A stretch of DNA of 64,000 bases from Geovibrio thiophilus (GTDB lineage Bacteria; Chrysiogenota; Deferribacteres; Deferribacterales; Geovibrionaceae): assembly GCF_004087915.1 (NCBI RefSeq), contig NZ_CP035108.1:1674001-1738000 (forward strand). The letters run 5' to 3'. Both the position numbers and the translations under genes were made by a program. Below are positions 33,841 to 42,431 of this stretch, in pieces. The notes beneath the pieces were generated by a model, which made no database searches, was not told the origin of the DNA, and saw nothing but the letters and a program-made list of their open reading frames with translations. The first letter of the stretch is position 1. Every line of letters begins with the position of its first letter.

Positions 33841-35395
33841 CAATCTTGCCCAAATGCTTATCGACAGGGCAAAAATTCAGCCTAAAAAGGTTTATATTCA
33901 TTTTCAGGAAGCAAAAATCACTTACGGCGAAGCAAACGCGCTTACCAACAAAATCGCTTCGGCAATGCAGCTTAAGGGTGTAGAGAAAGGGGACAGGGTA
34001 GCCATAATGCTTGAGAACTCCCCCGAGTTCGTTTTTACCCTGTTTGCGGCCTTCAAATGCGGAGCGATGGTCGTTCCTGTAAATACATTCCTCAAAAGAG
34101 ACGAAGTAGCCTACATTCTCAAAGACAGCGGAGCCAAAATCTTTGTGACCTCGCCCGAGTTCCACGAAGTGACCAATAAGATAGAAAAGGAAGTCAAAAG
34201 CCTTAAAGCCGTGATGGCATACCAGCAGACGGCATTCCGCTCCGAAAACCTGTACGTTATTTCAGAAAACCTTTCAGACAAGGATGTTAAACCTGATGTA
34301 ACAGAGATGGACTCAGCTCTTCTCATATACTCGTCAGGAACCACAGGTCACCCCAAGGGAGCGGAACTCACCCACAGGAACCTCATAGCAAACGCTGCTG
34401 CCTGCGCTTCAAGATTTGATGTGCGCTCAAGAGAGAAATTCCTGCTTTTCCTCCCCTCTTTCCATTCATACGCAATGATGACGTGTCTTATACTGCCCAC
34501 ATTCAGCGGCTCGTCCGTGATAATTTTGGAAGGCGTCAACGACCTTAAGAAAAAAAGCTTCAAAAATATACTTGTTTTCAAACGCCCGACTTTCTTTCTC
34601 GGTGTTCCTCAGGTTTACACAGCGCTTCTCAAGTCTAAAATGCCTGCGTGGTTCATCAAGTTCATTTATCCTATCAGGCTCCATGTCAGCGGCGGAGCTC
34701 CTCTGCCGGAGGAAACCCTTAAACAGTTCAAAAGCAAATTCGGCAAAACCATAGTCGAAGGCTACGGGCTTTCAGAGGCTTCCCCTGTTGTTTCAGTGAA
34801 CCTTCTTAATAAGCAGAAGCCGCTTTCTGTCGGTCCGGCCCTTGACGGAGTGCAGGTTAAGGTGGTGGACGAGAGCGAGATGGAAGTTACTGTAGGCACA
34901 GTGGGCGAGCTCATAGTAAAGGGTCCCAACGTCATGAAGGGCTACTGGAACATGCCGGGGCTCACAGAAACCACAATCCGCAACGGCTGGCTCTTCACAG
35001 GCGACCTTGCCAAAGTTGACAAAGAAGGCTTCATCTACATAGTTGACCGCAAGAAAGACCTTATCCTCGTGAAAGGAATGAATGTTTACCCCAGAGAGAT
35101 AGAGGAAGTGCTTCACAAATATGAAGGCGTGGAAGCGGCTGCCGTTATCGGTCTGCCGGATGAGGCAAGCGGCGAAGTGCCTGATGCTTATATAAAACCG
35201 AAAGAAGGCGCTAATCTTGACATCAAAGATATTAAAAAGTATCTCAAAGAGAAGCTTGCAAACTACAAAACACCCCGCCACATTTATATAAGACAGGATC
35301 TCCCGCTGACCGCCACAGGTAAAATCCTTAAGCGAGAGCTCAAGCGTGAGGTTCTTTCCGGTCATTTCCATACGGGGCATCATCCGGAGGACTAA
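33830..35395 (+). CDS. AMP-forming long-chain acyl-CoA ligase
   Basis: 521 residues. Adenylate-forming enzyme motifs: P-loop YSSGTTGHPKGAELTHRN (about 166), GYGLSEASPV, TGDLAKVDKEGFIYIVDRKKD, and the C-terminal Lys in PLTATGKILKREL. It activates fatty or other carboxylic acids to acyl-CoA. Precise chain length is not clear. Cytoplasmic or peripheral membrane. Confidence 0.92.
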   Translation: MNFNNLAQMLIDRAKIQPKKVYIHFQEAKITYGEANALTNKIASAMQLKGVEKGDRVAIMLENSPEFVFTLFAAFKCGAMVVPVNTFLKRDEVAYILKDSGAKIFVTSPEFHEVTNKIEKEVKSLKAVMAYQQTAFRSENLYVISENLSDKDVKPDVTEMDSALLIYSSGTTGHPKGAELTHRNLIANAAACASRFDVRSREKFLLFLPSFHSYAMMTCLILPTFSGSSVIILEGVNDLKKKSFKNILVFKRPTFFLGVPQVYTALLKSKMPAWFIKFIYPIRLHVSGGAPLPEETLKQFKSKFGKTIVEGYGLSEASPVVSVNLLNKQKPLSVGPALDGVQVKVVDESEMEVTVGTVGELIVKGPNVMKGYWNMPGLTETTIRNGWLFTGDLAKVDKEGFIYIVDRKKDLILVKGMNVYPREIEEVLHKYEGVEAAAVIGLPDEASGEVPDAYIKPKEGANLDIKDIKKYLKEKLANYKTPRHIYIRQDLPLTATGKILKRELKREVLSGHFHTGHHPED

Positions 35396-35400
35396 ACATT

Positions 35401-37347
35401 TTGGCTTATTACGATATTCTTCTGCCCGTTCCCGCAGGCGGCGTTTACACTTACATTTCCCATACGCCGCTCTCACGGGGGCAAAGGGTCAGGGTTCCCC
35501 TCGCCTCCAGAATCCTCACAGGAGTTGTTCTCAATGAGGCTAAGGAGCTGAAGGATGGGGTTAAATATCGTGAGATAGCCGAAACCTTTGAAGATTCCAC
35601 CCTGTTTACCGATCAATTTCTGAAACTTATAGACGCCATGGCGGATTACTACGTGAATCCGCCCGGTCTGACTCTTTCCGGTACAATCTCTAAATCTGTC
35701 GTGGAGTCAGAGCCCTGCCCTGTACCTGTTAAAAAGCTGGCAGCAGCTGAAAATCTCAGACTCAATCCCGATCAGCAGGCAGTCTATGAGAGTATAGCTG
35801 CGGATCACGGTAAATTCTCCGTACACCTCATTCACGGCGTAACAGGCAGCGGAAAAACCGAAATATACATCGAACTCGCTAAGGACGCCATAGCCGCAGG
35901 GCAGAAGGTAATTTATCTTGTGCCAGAAATATCCCTTACACCGCAGATGGTTGAGCGTATATCAAACAGACTTGGCTTTGAAGTTCCGTCCTACCACAGC
36001 AGACACACGCCTAAGAAGCGTAAAGAGGTCTTCTGGAGCTTCGCCAAGGGTGAGGCTCCGGTCTTGATCGGCGCAAGGAGCGCTCTGTTTGTTCCTGCTG
36101 AAAATATCGGACTGATCATCGTTGATGAAGAACATGAGCAGAGTTACAAGCAGGAGGAAGCGCCATCCTATCAGCTAAGGGATATGGCGGTGCTTTACGG
36201 AAGCATCTTGGGAACCACAGTTGTTCTGGGCAGCGCAACACCCTCGCTGGAGACAATGCACAACGCCAGAGCGGGAAAATACCGCCTTCACAGGCTTCTT
36301 ACCCGTCATGCCGCATGTATGCCCGCCATGCAGACAGTGGATATGAAATCCTGCGACCCTATAGACCATATAATCTCAGAAAGGCTGTATGATGAACTTT
36401 CCGCCACTGTTCAACGTGGAGAACAGGCTATTCTGCTCATAAACCGCAAGGGGTATTCACACACGCTTTACTGCGAAAAATGCGGCAAAACCATACACTG
36501 CCCCAACTGCTCCGTGGCGCTGACGTGGTATAAATCAAGAAACGTAACCAAATGCCATTATTGCGCATCGGAATACAGAACACCCCACTGCACTCACTGC
36601 GGAAGCACCCTTACCAGAGACTACGGCGCAGGAACGGAGCGTGTGGCTGAAGTACTGGAGCAGCTTCTCGGGATCCCTGTACTTAAGCTCGATACCGACA
36701 ATGTTACATCCCAGAGCAAGCTCAGCAAAATGCTGGATGATTTCCGTGACGGCAAATTTAAGGTTCTTGTGGGTACGCAGCTTGTGGCAAAGGGTCTACA
36801 CTTCCCCAATGTAACCCTTTCCGCCGTGCTTAATCTGGATAATATGTTCTCACTGCCGGATTTCAGAGCGCACGAGCGGGCGTTTCAGCTTCTTGTGCAG
36901 CTTTCCGGACGCTCCGGCAGATGCGAGAAGGAGGGGAAGGTAATAATCCAGACCTATTCACCGGAGATGGAGATCTTCGATATGGCGATGAACCGTCCGG
37001 ATGATTTCTATGAGTTTGAGATGCAGCGCAGGGAAGCCTTCGGCTACCCGCCTGTGGGAAAGCTGTGCAGGCTCGTTTTCAGCCATTCCAGAGAGGAAAC
37101 CGTCCATGAGACCGCACAGGAAGTGAAGCGTGCCCTAGCCTCCATGCCTTCTGCTCTGAAGGTTATGGGACCGACTCAGGCGCCGGTTTATAAAATACGC
37201 AATAAATACAGATACTCCATCCTTCTGAAAAGCCCGGACGCCGCTCTGCTCAAACGGGCTATACATCTCGCCGTTACCTCGTTCAATAAACTAGGCAAAA
37301 CAGCGGTAATCATGAAGGTTGACCGAGATCCCTACTTCTTCATGTAG
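35401..37347 (+). CDS. priA: Primosomal helicase PriA
   Basis: 648 residues, starting at TTG 35401 with GGAGG about ten bases upstream. The N-terminal 3' DNA-binding domain is short. Superfamily 2 helicase: Walker A GVTGSGKTE (about 146), DEEH (about 241), GSATPSLE. Zinc-binding Cys array follows: CEKCGKTIHCPNC and CHYC...CTHCG. It reloads the replisome at stalled forks. Its last codons (IMKVDRDPYFFM) are partly duplicated about 1.1 kb downstream. Confidence 0.95.
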   Translation: MAYYDILLPVPAGGVYTYISHTPLSRGQRVRVPLASRILTGVVLNEAKELKDGVKYREIAETFEDSTLFTDQFLKLIDAMADYYVNPPGLTLSGTISKSVVESEPCPVPVKKLAAAENLRLNPDQQAVYESIAADHGKFSVHLIHGVTGSGKTEIYIELAKDAIAAGQKVIYLVPEISLTPQMVERISNRLGFEVPSYHSRHTPKKRKEVFWSFAKGEAPVLIGARSALFVPAENIGLIIVDEEHEQSYKQEEAPSYQLRDMAVLYGSILGTTVVLGSATPSLETMHNARAGKYRLHRLLTRHAACMPAMQTVDMKSCDPIDHIISERLYDELSATVQRGEQAILLINRKGYSHTLYCEKCGKTIHCPNCSVALTWYKSRNVTKCHYCASEYRTPHCTHCGSTLTRDYGAGTERVAEVLEQLLGIPVLKLDTDNVTSQSKLSKMLDDFRDGKFKVLVGTQLVAKGLHFPNVTLSAVLNLDNMFSLPDFRAHERAFQLLVQLSGRSGRCEKEGKVIIQTYSPEMEIFDMAMNRPDDFYEFEMQRREAFGYPPVGKLCRLVFSHSREETVHETAQEVKRALASMPSALKVMGPTQAPVYKIRNKYRYSILLKSPDAALLKRAIHLAVTSFNKLGKTAVIMKVDRDPYFFM

Positions 37348-37365
37348 GGGTTGACCGAATATTCA
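37305..37365 (+). repeat. priA 3'-end direct repeat, copy A (in the gene)
   Basis: From ATCATGAAGG (37309) to ATATTC. About 45 of 56 bases match copy B at 38424-38479 by my hand alignment, including stop-codon region and TTGACC. Similar to attL/attR flanks around 37366-38423. Confidence 0.6.
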
Positions 37366-37581
37366 GAAGTATTATCCGCTAATTCTGCTCTGCTCGCTGG
37401 TTCCATCCGGCAGTTTTTCCACGAAGCTCTTTTGATACCGGCTTATAATCATCGCTGATAATCCTTTAACGCTATACATCCGATAATTCAAAATCCGCTT
37501 TATGATTTTTCCTCTCAAATACATTAACTATACTGATTAAGCATATAGAGGTTTTTCTCTGTTTTCTTTACGCAAACTAAC

Positions 37582-37608
37582 TTGACACTCTACTTATATG
37601 GCTCTAAT
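37582..37608 (+). promoter_or_regulatory. Candidate promoter for the Tat-exported protein
   Basis: A consensus -35 TTGACA (37582-37587) and TCTAAT (37603-37608) with a short 15-base spacer, 20 bases before the ATG. Confidence 0.35.
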
Positions 37609-37627
37609 TTCATTTCAGGGGTGCAAC

Positions 37628-38047
37628 ATGATAAAAGAAATCAATCTCTCAAAACCGACAAGACGGAACCTGCTTAAAGCCGCTTTTGCAGCCGGAGTAG
37701 TATTGTTCAGCGGTATGGGATATGCCGAGGAAAACAGTAAAAAATATGATACTGCTGCAACAGATACCATATGTACGCCTGATAAAACTTGCATTTCCAT
37801 GACTCTGGATCTGGTTGTAATCAGTAACAGGGAGCACAAGTTCATTACTGTTGCAAAAAACGGCAGAATATTCTTTGAGAAGCTTGAAAGTAAGATTTCA
37901 ACACGAATTGAGCCTGCTGCTGAAAGCGGAAGAAAGGCTATAATTTTTGATGGAGCAAAGGTTATATATGATGATGCTGGAACTAGGACAGATGTATTTC
38001 TGTCTGTCAACGGCATATGGTCAAATCCGGTGACAGTGGAGTACTAA
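37628..38047 (+). CDS. Tat-exported protein of unknown function
   Basis: 139 residues from ATG 37628, with AGGGG nearby; a longer frame from 37598 would hide the signal. N-terminal twin-arginine signal: PTRRNLLKAAFAAGVVLF (RR at 12-13), cleavage likely after YAE region. The mature part (about 105 residues) is beta-rich with one Cys pair (ICTPDKTC). Such folding before export suggests a cofactor or complex with a partner; the ferredoxin-like gene lies 25 bases downstream. I do not recognise the family; SoxY/Z-like or immunoglobulin-like folds are conceivable. Base composition looks more AT-rich than flanking housekeeping genes. Confidence 0.7.
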   Translation: MIKEINLSKPTRRNLLKAAFAAGVVLFSGMGYAEENSKKYDTAATDTICTPDKTCISMTLDLVVISNREHKFITVAKNGRIFFEKLESKISTRIEPAAESGRKAIIFDGAKVIYDDAGTRTDVFLSVNGIWSNPVTVEY

Positions 38048-38072
38048 CATCATTCTTAAAAGAGGTCGTGCA

Positions 38073-38396
38073 ATGTTAAGCAGTAAAAGTTTCAGCAATG
38101 AAAACAGTATGTGCGGTGATGAAGTTTATATTTGTGAGGGTTTATCAGGAAATGATACCAGAACTATTCTTGCAATGTTTGGTCCTATGACCAAACTTGT
38201 TTATCTTGCTAACAAGTTTGGTCATTGTGAAGAATGTCAAAAATTTTGCGAAGCAGGTGTATTTGAGGGCGTAAATGATACTTTTACACGTTTATACGGC
38301 AGCAGATGCACCATGTGCTGTGAATGTCTGTTTGAATGTCCGGTTGGAGCTGTGGTGGAAGCAGAGCTTGTCTGCGGAATAATTGAATACACCTGA
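38073..38396 (+). CDS. Small ferredoxin-like Fe-S protein
   Basis: 107 residues with 11 Cys. C79-x2-C82-x2-C85-x3-C89-P followed by VGAVV is a classic [4Fe-4S] ferredoxin motif. A second group C52-x2-C55-x3-C59 precedes it, and C14, C21, C83 and C101 are extra. So one standard cluster is predicted and a second, unusual metal site is possible. AGAGG precedes the ATG. No signal peptide, so cytoplasmic or carried by a partner. It likely forms an operon with the Tat-exported gene. No specific family recognised. Confidence 0.7.
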   Translation: MLSSKSFSNENSMCGDEVYICEGLSGNDTRTILAMFGPMTKLVYLANKFGHCEECQKFCEAGVFEGVNDTFTRLYGSRCTMCCECLFECPVGAVVEAELVCGIIEYT

Positions 38397-38423
38397 CCTG
38401 CACGAACATGATAGAGCGCAGTG

Positions 38424-38479
38424 ATCATGAAGATTTACCGCGATCCTTACTTTTCCATCTAGCTGTTGACCAACTATTC
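38424..38479 (+). repeat. priA 3'-end direct repeat, copy B (relic)
   Basis: ATCATGAAGATTTACCGCG, then GATCCTTAC..., TAG, TTGACC. It would encode MKIYRDPYFSI-stop, matching the end of PriA (MKVDRDPYFFM-stop) in reading frame. About 80% identical to copy A. Confidence 0.6.
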
Positions 38480-38495
38480 CCCTTCTGTTTATAAT
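38466..38495 (+). promoter_or_regulatory. Sigma-70 promoter created at the edge of the priA relic
   Basis: TTGACC, 18 bases, TATAAT (38466-38495). The -35 lies in the repeat; the -10 is in unique sequence. About 30 bases before the gene at 38524. Confidence 0.55.
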
Positions 38496-38523
38496 ATGAC
38501 ATATCATTTCATGAGGCGTGACC

Positions 38524-38892
38524 GTGTTGAGTAGTATAGAAAAAAAAGTCAGAAAGATTCTTGTCGATGTCGCCTGTAAGAGCAGATCGGATAACCGTAT
38601 GTTTAGTGATCGAATTACGTACAAAGAACTATGGAGTAAAATACACAAAACAAAAAAATGGGGGCGATACCACACAAGTGAAGTAGTGGAGTGGATTGTT
38701 AACATTTCAGAATATGACTACAAAACTAAAAAGCTACCTCCGTTAAATTGCCTTGTAGTACGAAGAGACACACGGAAGCCGGGCAAAAACTGGAATGAAT
38801 GGAATATTGAGTTTGGAGAAAAATTTGGTAGTTTAGACGACTCTCAGGCTGCTTGCCGGAAAAAAACGCTCAAAGAATGGGGAAAAGTTTAA
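38524..38892 (+). CDS. Hypothetical protein with ITYKEL...PPLNCLVV signature
   Basis: About 122 residues from GTG 38524 (GAGG seven bases upstream; GTG 38518 is also in frame). Basic protein. The arrangement ITYKELWSKI, VVEWIVNISEYDYKTKKLPPLNCLVVRRDTRKPGKNW resembles a small winged-helix-like family in which a similar segment (Y-x-E-L ... R-P-P-L-x-x-L-V-V) occurs in some defence or DNA-transaction proteins. This is recollection of a pattern, not a search. No catalytic motif is visible. It converges with tadA, 2 bases apart, and has its own strong promoter. It lies just downstream of the priA relic repeat. Confidence 0.6.
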   Translation: MLSSIEKKVRKILVDVACKSRSDNRMFSDRITYKELWSKIHKTKKWGRYHTSEVVEWIVNISEYDYKTKKLPPLNCLVVRRDTRKPGKNWNEWNIEFGEKFGSLDDSQAACRKKTLKEWGKV

Positions 38893-38894
38893 GC

Positions 38895-39371
38895 TCATTT
38901 TTTCCCTCTCAATTCCCTGAAAAAGCTTTTCAGCATTTCCCGAATTTCATCCTCGAAAATGCCGTGTTTATAATTGACCCTATGATTGAGTCTCTGAATA
39001 TCGAAGGTATGGGCAAGGCTGATCACACCGCCGAATTTAGGCTCCGGCACGCCGAAAACAACATTTCGTATGCGCGAGTGAATGATTGTCCCCGCGCACA
39101 TGAGGCAGGGCTCCACAGTGACATACAGGCTGCATTCATCAAGCCGCCAGTCGCCCGTGTTTCTTGACGCGTCCTCGATGGCGATTATCTCCGCATGGCT
39201 TGTGGCGGTTTTGGCAATGGCTTTGGCGTTTCTGCCCCTGCCTATAACCTCTCCGTCCCTGACCACTACGGCGCCTATGGGAACTTCGCCTTCCGCCCGT
39301 GCTTCCTGAGCCTGCTCTATGGCAAGGCGCATGAATCTTATATCATCTTCCGTGAACTGAAATTCCGTCAT
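38895..39371 (-). CDS. tadA: tRNA-specific adenosine deaminase TadA
   Basis: 158 residues. Zinc-dependent cytidine/adenosine deaminase fold: His59-Ala-Glu61 (TSHAEIIAIEDA) and Cys89/Cys92 (VEPCLMCAGTI). Converts the wobble A34 of tRNA-Arg to inosine. Start overlaps the end of the upstream rsmE gene by 4 bases. Confidence 0.95.
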   Translation of the reverse strand: MTEFQFTEDDIRFMRLAIEQAQEARAEGEVPIGAVVVRDGEVIGRGRNAKAIAKTATSHAEIIAIEDASRNTGDWRLDECSLYVTVEPCLMCAGTIIHSRIRNVVFGVPEPKFGGVISLAHTFDIQRLNHRVNYKHGIFEDEIREMLKSFFRELRGKK

Positions 39372-40051
39372 TCCAGCTCCATTCGCACCAGTCCGGTGAA
39401 TACCACAGCGGCAGTTTCAGCCTTTAGCACGGGTTTAAACGGAGAAACCACACGAAAGCCTTTTGATTTGAGGATTTCCGCCTCTTCCTCTTCAAATCCG
39501 CCTTCGCAGCCTATGATAATTGCGGCATTTTTTCCCTTAAGCTTAACAGGCTCCTTTCCTTCCTTGCGCTCGTAGAAAAACAGCTTTTCCTCGTGGTCAG
39601 CCGTGATGTCCGCCAGCTCAACCGGAGGGTTTATGATCGGCACATGCTGATTCTCACTTTGGAGAACCGCTTTCACGGCAATATCGTGATACCTGTTAAA
39701 GGATTTATCCTTAACATCCTTCATGCTGCGGGCGCTGATTACGGGAGTAATCTCCGTAACGCCGAGTTCGGCGTATTTTTCCACTGCAAAGTCCATATAT
39801 TCACGCTTGAGCACACACTGATAAACCGAAAGCCTGTAATCCGGCTTTTTCACCGGACACTCTTCTACTATTTCAAGTACGGTAAATTTATTGGTTATTT
39901 GTGTGATCTTTGCTGTGCAGAATTTTTCAGGGGTCAATATACCGAAAATATCCCCTTCCCTGCTTCTCAGAACCGTTTTTACATAGTGATGAGCATCGTC
40001 CCGCAGTTCGCAGGATGAGCCGGAAACTTCATCAAGCCAGATTCTTTTCAT
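39368..40051 (-). CDS. rsmE: 16S rRNA m3U1498 methyltransferase RsmE
   Basis: 227 residues. SPOUT fold with the RsmE N-terminal PUA-like part (SCELRDDAHHYVKTVLRSREGD) and C-terminal knot motifs IIIGCEGGFEEEEAEILKSKGF and PFKPVLKAETAAVVFTGL. Methylates U1498 of 16S rRNA. Overlaps neighbours on both sides by 1 to 4 bases. Confidence 0.93.
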   Translation of the reverse strand: MKRIWLDEVSGSSCELRDDAHHYVKTVLRSREGDIFGILTPEKFCTAKITQITNKFTVLEIVEECPVKKPDYRLSVYQCVLKREYMDFAVEKYAELGVTEITPVISARSMKDVKDKSFNRYHDIAVKAVLQSENQHVPIINPPVELADITADHEEKLFFYERKEGKEPVKLKGKNAAIIIGCEGGFEEEEAEILKSKGFRVVSPFKPVLKAETAAVVFTGLVRMELE

Positions 40052-40812
40052 CAGCCTTTATCCTTATATTTCACTGATTCAAACTCAAAATCCCCATTGT
40101 CGTCAACTATCATCGAACTGAGGAAATAACCGTAAACACATCCTGTATCAAGGTTTATGGAACATATCTCCCCTTTTTTGCCCCGATTGATGTAAGGCTT
40201 ATTCGGGTTGATCTGCGGATCAATTTTCACCACCGGGGTATGTCCGTGCACCATTGTATAGCCGAAATAGTCGGTCTTTCTTTTATCAGTGTTCCTCGAC
40301 CAGACAAACCTGAACTGCGGGCTGAAGGATTCATCATCCCCGTTGCCTGAACCGTCCCCTATACCTGCGTGGGAAAAATGGAGCTTCAAAAAATCATAGT
40401 TCACGGAATCGCATATAACAGCCGAATTGAAGAAGTCCATATAAGGCTCAAAGTATCTGTAGGCAGAGAGAGAGACATCCTTCCCTTGTGCCAGCTCTCT
40501 GTCAAACCTGCCTCCGGTGAACGAGCTTATGGTTTTATCTCCGCCGAGTTTCATAAACTGTTTGGGTCCGTACCGCAGGGAGGAATGGAAGTAGTCCAGC
40601 ATTACATCCTCATGGTTGCCCAACAGGAGCGTAACTTCATAAGATTTCCTGAGATCAATGATGAGATCACAGACCTCTTTGGAATATCTTCCCCTGTCCA
40701 CTATGTCGCCGAGGAAAACCAGCCTGTGTATGTCGTATTCGCCGAAAAGTCTTTCCAGAAGCGCGTCAAGGGTTCTGACGCAGCCGTGTATATCTCCAAT
40801 TACTCCCAGCAT
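40051..40812 (-). CDS. Metallophosphoesterase (bis-5'-nucleosyl tetraphosphatase / PPP-like)
   Basis: 253 residues. Calcineurin-like motifs: GDIHGCVRTLD, FLGDIVDRGRYS, LLGNHEDVM, MVHGHTPV, NLDTGCVYG. Closest in style to PrpA/ApaH-type phosphatases (phosphoprotein phosphatase or dinucleoside tetraphosphatase), but the substrate is not distinguishable. Overlaps prmA and rsmE. Confidence 0.9.
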   Translation of the reverse strand: MLGVIGDIHGCVRTLDALLERLFGEYDIHRLVFLGDIVDRGRYSKEVCDLIIDLRKSYEVTLLLGNHEDVMLDYFHSSLRYGPKQFMKLGGDKTISSFTGGRFDRELAQGKDVSLSAYRYFEPYMDFFNSAVICDSVNYDFLKLHFSHAGIGDGSGNGDDESFSPQFRFVWSRNTDKRKTDYFGYTMVHGHTPVVKIDPQINPNKPYINRGKKGEICSINLDTGCVYGYFLSSMIVDDNGDFEFESVKYKDKG

Positions 40813-41585
40813 CTTTTAAGACGCACTCCTTTCCACTCTTTAACTTCCGCTGATGCGTCTGTGACATAGCCGGATGTATCTATGCTGCTCATAAATTCTT
40901 CGTATTCTTCCAGAAGTATGCCGGAATAAACTATGTATTCAGGCTTGCGTGAAATTACATCATCATGGATGCTTTTAAGCACGCCTGTGATTATGTTAGC
41001 GACGACCACGTCCGCCTGTTCATTAAGGCTTTCTATGCCGCCTGTCCATGCCTGAATATTAGTGCAGCCGTTAAGCTCTATGTTATCACGGGCGTTGCCC
41101 ATTGCCATGTCATCAATATCAAAGGCGTAAACCTTCTCAGCGCCGCAGACTGACGCGGTTATGGCGAGTATAGCACTTCCGCAGCCCACATCGGCAACTG
41201 TTCTGCCCGCTGCCACGCTTTCAAGAAGCCTTGCAGCAGCCTGAGTAGTGGCGTGTGTTCCGGTTCCGAACGCCAGAGCGGGAATGATGCGCACCGCCTT
41301 GCCGGAGGGAGCGGCGGTTTCAGAATCAAAGCAGCAGTAGACATTATCGGTCAGCCAGCCGGGCTGAAGAAATTCCTTCCACTTCTCCTCCCAGCCTGTT
41401 TCGCTGACATCCCTTACTGTGAACTCAACACTGAAACGGCTGAAAACACTGCTCAGATCAGTATCCGCATACACGATGTACACCACTTCTTCATTTTTAA
41501 AATCATCTTCTATGACAGTGAGTTCCATATCGAACAGAATATCTTCCAGTTCTTCATTTTTTGTAAAATATCTATATTCTTTCAT
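40800..41585 (-). CDS. prmA: Ribosomal protein L11 methyltransferase PrmA
   Basis: 261 residues from ATG 41585, which has GGAG upstream (a longer frame adds an atypical hydrophobic N-terminus). N-terminal substrate domain, then SAM motif VADVGCGSAILAITASVCGA and catalytic loop VVANIITGVL. LAFGTGTHATT is the characteristic PrmA loop. Trimethylates lysines of ribosomal protein L11. Start is 29 bases from the divergent pseudouridine synthase start. Confidence 0.93.
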   Translation of the reverse strand: MKEYRYFTKNEELEDILFDMELTVIEDDFKNEEVVYIVYADTDLSSVFSRFSVEFTVRDVSETGWEEKWKEFLQPGWLTDNVYCCFDSETAAPSGKAVRIIPALAFGTGTHATTQAAARLLESVAAGRTVADVGCGSAILAITASVCGAEKVYAFDIDDMAMGNARDNIELNGCTNIQAWTGGIESLNEQADVVVANIITGVLKSIHDDVISRKPEYIVYSGILLEEYEEFMSSIDTSGYVTDASAEVKEWKGVRLKRCWE

Positions 41586-41614
41586 TTTTGCTCCGTTATG
41601 ATAAAATACAGCCG

Positions 41615-42361
41615 ATGAGACTGTCAGCAAGATTAAGTGAGATATACGGTATTTCACGCAGAAACGCAAAGAAATATATAACAGGCGGCAGAGTGAGCCT
41701 GAACGGGAAAATCATACGCAAGGATATTGAAGATGCGGAGGATGAAAATCCGCTTCTTAAGCTCCGCCCCGCCGAACAGGTTACAGATGCCGATTCTTTT
41801 GTAATATCAATAAAAGACAATGTTATTTTTTATTACAAACCGCCTTTCATCCACAGTGAACGTCACACTCCGGAAGACTGTACAACGATAAGCGACCTTG
41901 TCCCTGAAACACACAGGCTCATATCAAGGCTTGATTATGAGACAGACGGAATACTTGCCGCTGTTGAGTCTGAGGCAGAAATACATGAACTTGGAAAAGT
42001 GTACATTGCTGTTGTTGAAGGCATGTTCCCTGATGCGCTCAACATGGACAATGCCATAGACGCCGCAAAGAGAAAAAAGGTTAAAGTCCTTGATCATAAA
42101 GGCGAAACACCTGTCGAGTTTTCAAGAAGGAGCATTTTGCACGGCTGCTCTGTTGTGCAGGCTGAACTTAAGCAGGCTAACAGACACCAGCTCAGGGCTT
42201 ATCTGGCGCATTTGGGCTTTCCGATAATCGGCGATAAGCTTTACGGCGGAAGAGATTTTCCGCGCCTTATGCTTCACTGCGAATACACTTCTGTTAACAA
42301 AATTGAAGAAACTTCCAAAAGGTCAGACAATTTTCTTGATTATTTTTCAAACCATATTTAA
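41615..42361 (+). CDS. RluA-family RNA pseudouridine synthase
   Basis: 248 residues from ATG 41615 (a TTG at 41588 is also in frame). N-terminal S4 domain (MRLSARLSEIYGISRRNAKKYITGG) and catalytic domain with the Asp in HRLISRLDYETDGILAAV, the RluA motif II. HQLRAYLAHLGFPIIGDKLYGG is motif III. The target RNA site is not predictable. Divergent from prmA. Confidence 0.88.
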   Translation: MRLSARLSEIYGISRRNAKKYITGGRVSLNGKIIRKDIEDAEDENPLLKLRPAEQVTDADSFVISIKDNVIFYYKPPFIHSERHTPEDCTTISDLVPETHRLISRLDYETDGILAAVESEAEIHELGKVYIAVVEGMFPDALNMDNAIDAAKRKKVKVLDHKGETPVEFSRRSILHGCSVVQAELKQANRHQLRAYLAHLGFPIIGDKLYGGRDFPRLMLHCEYTSVNKIEETSKRSDNFLDYFSNHI

Positions 42362-42431
42362 AATCTGAACATCTTAAAACATCAAAACAGAATTGTATTC
42401 TAATTCCAACACAGCAGACAGGAGCCTTTTT

